In this document: positions 61,465-64,000 of the stretch, piece by piece | Position numbering within the stretch: the stretch's first letter is position 1 | How the letters are laid out: each line of letters opens with the position of its first letter | Assembly: GCF_900143095.1 (NCBI RefSeq) | Contig: NZ_FRDA01000007.1 | Coordinates: 125,803-189,802, forward strand | Source: Pseudomonas asturiensis | GTDB lineage: Bacteria > Pseudomonadota > Gammaproteobacteria > Pseudomonadales > Pseudomonadaceae | DNA length: 64,000 nt | Direction: 5' to 3' | Translations under genes and position numbers: made by a program | The notes under the pieces: model-generated | What the model saw: the letters and a program-made list of their open reading frames with translations, nothing else | Databases searched by the model: none | What the model was told of the DNA's origin: nothing

Positions 61465-61935
61465 CTATTTGAATTCCAAAGCCAAAGTGGCACACCAGCG
61501 TTCGCCACGCGAACCCGTGGGGCTCAATATCACGGAACGACCTTCTCCGTGCGGCCTAATGGTAATGGTCAGGTCCGGCTTTGGCAAAAAGCCTGCACCA
61601 CGCTGGGGCCATTCGATGAGACAAAGTGAGTCAGCCTCGAAGTAATCACGCATGCCCATGTACTCCAGCTCTTCCGGGTCCACGAGGCGATAGAGGTCGA
61701 AGTGGAACGCCTTTACTGCCCCTATCTCGTAGGGCTCGACCAGCGTGAAGGTCGGACTCTTGACGGCACCCTCATGCCCGAACCCCCTGATCAACCCGCG
61801 CGACAGCGTGGTCTTGCCCGCACCCAGATCGCCTTCGAGAAAGATGACACCCACCCCTTCGGTGACCCGGGCCAGAGATGCACCGAGGCTCATCATGGCC
61901 TCTTCGCCGATCACATCAAGCGTTAAATCTGACAC
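61465..61935 (-). CDS. tsaE: tRNA threonylcarbamoyladenosine biosynthesis ATPase TsaE
   Basis: A 156-residue ATPase needed with TsaB, TsaC and TsaD to make t6A37 in ANN-reading tRNAs. Walker A GDLGAGKTTLSRG and a following SPTFTLVEPY are family hallmarks; EYMGMRDYFE and LCLIEWPQRGAGFLPK follow. The GTG at 61935 has GGAGGAG about 10 nt upstream; longer starts lie within nnr and are rejected. Its first codons overlap the nnr 3' end by 13 bp, and amiB starts 2 bp after its stop. Confidence 0.93.
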   Translation of the reverse strand: MSDLTLDVIGEEAMMSLGASLARVTEGVGVIFLEGDLGAGKTTLSRGLIRGFGHEGAVKSPTFTLVEPYEIGAVKAFHFDLYRLVDPEELEYMGMRDYFEADSLCLIEWPQRGAGFLPKPDLTITIRPHGEGRSVILSPTGSRGERWCATLALEFK

Positions 61936-63413
61936 GGTTGCAGCTCCTCCAATAACTGACGAATGGCGGGAATAATATCGCTGGCCGCCATGCCGCGCCC
62001 CGCAGCACCGATCTTTTGTCCGGCACTGGCGTGCAACCACACCGCAAGGCACGCGGCATCGAACGGGGTCATGTGCTGGGCCATCAGCGCACCGACCAGG
62101 CCGGCCAGCACATCGCCAAGACCCGCCGTCGCCATGGCTGGATGGCCGCGATCACACAATGCCAGGCGCCCGTCGACATCGGCGATCAGGCTGCCAGAGC
62201 CTTTGAGCACGCACACGGTATTGAATTTACGCGCCAGCGCATGGGCGGCCGCCGCGCGGTCGGCCTGAACCTCCCCGGTGCTGATCCCCAGCAGGCGTGC
62301 CGCCTCCCCCGGATGCGGGGTAATGACGCTCTGCTCGGGTAGCACCACATGCCCGGCCGCCAACTGGTTGAGGGCATCAGCGTCCCAGACCTGCGGTCGA
62401 TCCGCATCGGCCGCGGCCGACAGCAGACTGCGCCCCCAATTGTCCTGGCCCAGTCCTGGTCCGACGACCAGCACGCTGGCGGCGTCGATCAGGGTCATCA
62501 GCTGATTGGCCGAGCCGATACCTGCGCTCATGATTTCCGGCATCCGCGTCAGCGCTGCAGGCACATGCTCCGGGCGAGTGGCCAGAGTGACCATGCCTGC
62601 GCCGCTGCGCAACGCGCTTTCGGCACTCAACAGCGCAGCACCGCCAAATCCCTGATCACCGCCAATCACCAGCACACGACCATACATACCTTTATGAGCC
62701 GTATGCGGACGAGGGGCCAGGACAGGCAGGCAGTGCGGGTCAAGACGCCGCGCCGTGCTGGTGGCCTGCGCGACAAGGGCTGGATCGGCCTGCAAGTCGT
62801 CGAAAATCAATTGCCCGATCAAATCGGGAGCATCACCTGTCAGCAGACCCATCTTCAGACCGATAAACGTCACCGTGAGGTCTGCACGAACCGCAACCCC
62901 CAGAGAATGACCGGTGTCGGCACACAAGCCCGACGGAATATCCACTGCCGCCACCGGCAAGCCACTGGCATTGATGGTGCTGATGACCGACAGATAAGGT
63001 TCGCGCACTTCGCCGTTGAGCCCCGTCCCCAACAAAGCATCGACGACAACACCCGCCAGCGGCTGGCCAGCCCAGGGCTGAACATCGACGCCCGCCGCGG
63101 CTGCGTACGCCAGCGCCGCATCGCCCTTGAGGGCAGCGGGATCGCCGACTGCCAGGACACGCACCTGCCAGCCGGTCTTGTGCGCCAGAGACGCGACCAG
63201 ATACCCGTCCCCGGCGTTATTGCCATGGCCGGTCAGCACGGTCAGCTCACTTGCTTCAGGCCAGCGTCTGCGGATCGCGCGCCACGTCGCATGCGCGGCG
63301 CGCTGCATCAGTTCAAAGCCTGAGGTGCCTGCGGCAATCAGTCGGGCATCGAGGTCGCGGACCTGCGCAGCACTGTACAGCGCGTCGGGTAATTCGGGTT
63401 TCGTGTCTAACAT
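61923..63413 (-). CDS. nnr: Bifunctional NAD(P)H-hydrate epimerase / dehydratase
   Basis: A 496-residue two-domain repair enzyme for damaged NADH and NADPH (hydrates). The N-terminal YjeF_N epimerase (about 1-210) has GHGNNAGDGYLVA and DIPSGLCADTG. The C-terminal dehydratase (about 225-490) has NQL-rich ribokinase-like motifs: VIGGDQGFGGAALLSAESALRSGAGMV, DADALNQLA, ITPHPGEAARLLG and GHPAMATAGLGDVLAG. It is first of the nnr-tsaE-amiB-mutL-miaA-hfq-hflX gene set and divergent from queG across a gap of 63 bp. Confidence 0.95.
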   Translation of the reverse strand: MLDTKPELPDALYSAAQVRDLDARLIAAGTSGFELMQRAAHATWRAIRRRWPEASELTVLTGHGNNAGDGYLVASLAHKTGWQVRVLAVGDPAALKGDAALAYAAAAGVDVQPWAGQPLAGVVVDALLGTGLNGEVREPYLSVISTINASGLPVAAVDIPSGLCADTGHSLGVAVRADLTVTFIGLKMGLLTGDAPDLIGQLIFDDLQADPALVAQATSTARRLDPHCLPVLAPRPHTAHKGMYGRVLVIGGDQGFGGAALLSAESALRSGAGMVTLATRPEHVPAALTRMPEIMSAGIGSANQLMTLIDAASVLVVGPGLGQDNWGRSLLSAAADADRPQVWDADALNQLAAGHVVLPEQSVITPHPGEAARLLGISTGEVQADRAAAAHALARKFNTVCVLKGSGSLIADVDGRLALCDRGHPAMATAGLGDVLAGLVGALMAQHMTPFDAACLAVWLHASAGQKIGAAGRGMAASDIIPAIRQLLEELQPCQI

Positions 63414-63476
63414 GCGTCTCTAGGCTCCGATGTCTGGCAGAATTATACGCACCTTGGCTCTGGTTTCTCTCTGCGC

Positions 63477-64000
63477 ATGTCCGCTATTACTGCTGAACGC
63501 CTTACCTGCGACGACCTTGTCACCCTTGCGCAATCGATCAAGGCGTGGGGCCGTGAGCTCGGATTTCAGGAAGTCGGCATCGCAGGGCTCGATCTTGCCG
63601 AGCACGAGCAGCATTTGCAGCGCTGGCTCGACGCGGGTTATCACGGCGAAATGGACTATATGGCAGCCCACGGCAGCAAACGTTCCCATCCGGACGAACT
63701 GGTGCCCGGAACGCTGCGTGTAGTATCGCTGCGCATGGATTATCTGCCAGGCGATACGCACATGGCCCAGCGCCTGAGCGAACCTGAACAGGCTTACGTG
63801 TCTCGCTATGCACTGGGCCGCGACTACCACAAACTGATTCGTAAACGCTTGCAGCAATTGGCTGAGCGCATCCAGAAGGCCATCGGCCCCTTTGGCTTTC
63901 GAGCGTTTGTCGACAGCGCCCCCGTACTGGAGAAAGCCATCGCCGAGCAGGCCGGACTGGGCTGGATCGGCAAGAACACGCTGGTGCTCAATCGCAAGGC
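63477..64000 (+). CDS. queG: Epoxyqueuosine reductase QueG (5' part)
   Basis: About 174 residues visible, running off the right edge. The start MSAITAERLTCDD leads to the QueG core, with the cobalamin-domain motif GFQEVGIAGLDLAEHEQHLQRWLDAGYHGEMDYM (given in parts) and GRDYHKLIRKRLQQLAERI. It ends inside GLGWIGKNTLVLNRK, just before the Cys-rich 4Fe-4S region. QueG makes queuosine in tRNA. No strong ribosome-binding site is visible. Its promoter must overlap the nnr promoter in the 63-bp gap. Confidence 0.9.
   Translation, partial: MSAITAERLTCDDLVTLAQSIKAWGRELGFQEVGIAGLDLAEHEQHLQRWLDAGYHGEMDYMAAHGSKRSHPDELVPGTLRVVSLRMDYLPGDTHMAQRLSEPEQAYVSRYALGRDYHKLIRKRLQQLAERIQKAIGPFGFRAFVDSAPVLEKAIAEQAGLGWIGKNTLVLNRK

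Overview
The window is a stretch of Pseudomonas chromosome, most likely from the P. syringae species complex. The evidence is the gene order: osmE - bacterioferritin-like - desT - ureEFG, then liv operon - LysR - pncB - nadE - azurin, then ygiQ - dnaB - rplI - rpsR - rpsF - rlmB - rnr, and purA - hisZ - hflC - hflK - hflX - hfq - miaA - mutL - amiB - tsaE - nnr - queG. From memory this follows the P. aeruginosa PA487x to PA495x interval. High GC, REP-type palindromes and azurin also fit Pseudomonas. The species-group call is an inference.

Layout. 1-5.8 kb: end of a YegD-type Hsp70, an AI-2E-family permease, a two-repeat PsiF protein, an EamA exporter, a cytoplasmic-type lipase, osmE with a probable AlgU promoter, a 28-residue membrane microprotein and a ferritin-like protein. 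5.8-6.4 kb: three REP-like palindromes in a 207-208 bp tandem array. 6.4-15 kb: AsmA protein, TetR regulator (DesT-like), urease accessory genes ureE-ureF-ureG-ureJ without the structural genes, an AGE-family sugar epimerase facing an SDR dehydrogenase, and a long gene-free region. Five perfect DnaA boxes lie between 12.4 and 14.9 kb. 15.2-20.3 kb: livKHMGF branched-chain amino acid transporter behind a strong sigma-54 promoter with NtrC-like sites. 20.8-24.5 kb: LysR regulator, pncB and nadE (NAD synthesis), azurin.

24.9-31.7 kb: a three-gene operon encoding a GS-like ligase fused to a transglutaminase, a circularly permuted ATP-grasp fused to alpha-E, and a second transglutaminase. This combination is predicted to make or attach a peptide of unknown identity. 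31.9-34.8 kb: a 968-residue protein of unknown function whose ribosome-binding site lies in one arm of a perfect 9-bp inverted repeat. 34.9-44.6 kb: conserved radical SAM, replication, ribosomal-protein and RNA-processing genes. 44.8-45.2 kb: two identical tRNA-Leu(CAG) genes, each with its own promoter. 45.2-48.2 kb: a 978-residue Ig-repeat protein of unknown role. 48.3-63.4 kb: a chemoreceptor, purA and hisZ, the hflKC membrane complex, and a tightly packed nnr-tsaE-amiB-mutL-miaA-hfq-hflX block. The right edge cuts queG.

Most genes are housekeeping. The parts most worth study are the ATP-grasp/transglutaminase operon, the two large unknown proteins, the DnaA-box cluster, the REP array and the regulatory sites upstream of livK and osmE.
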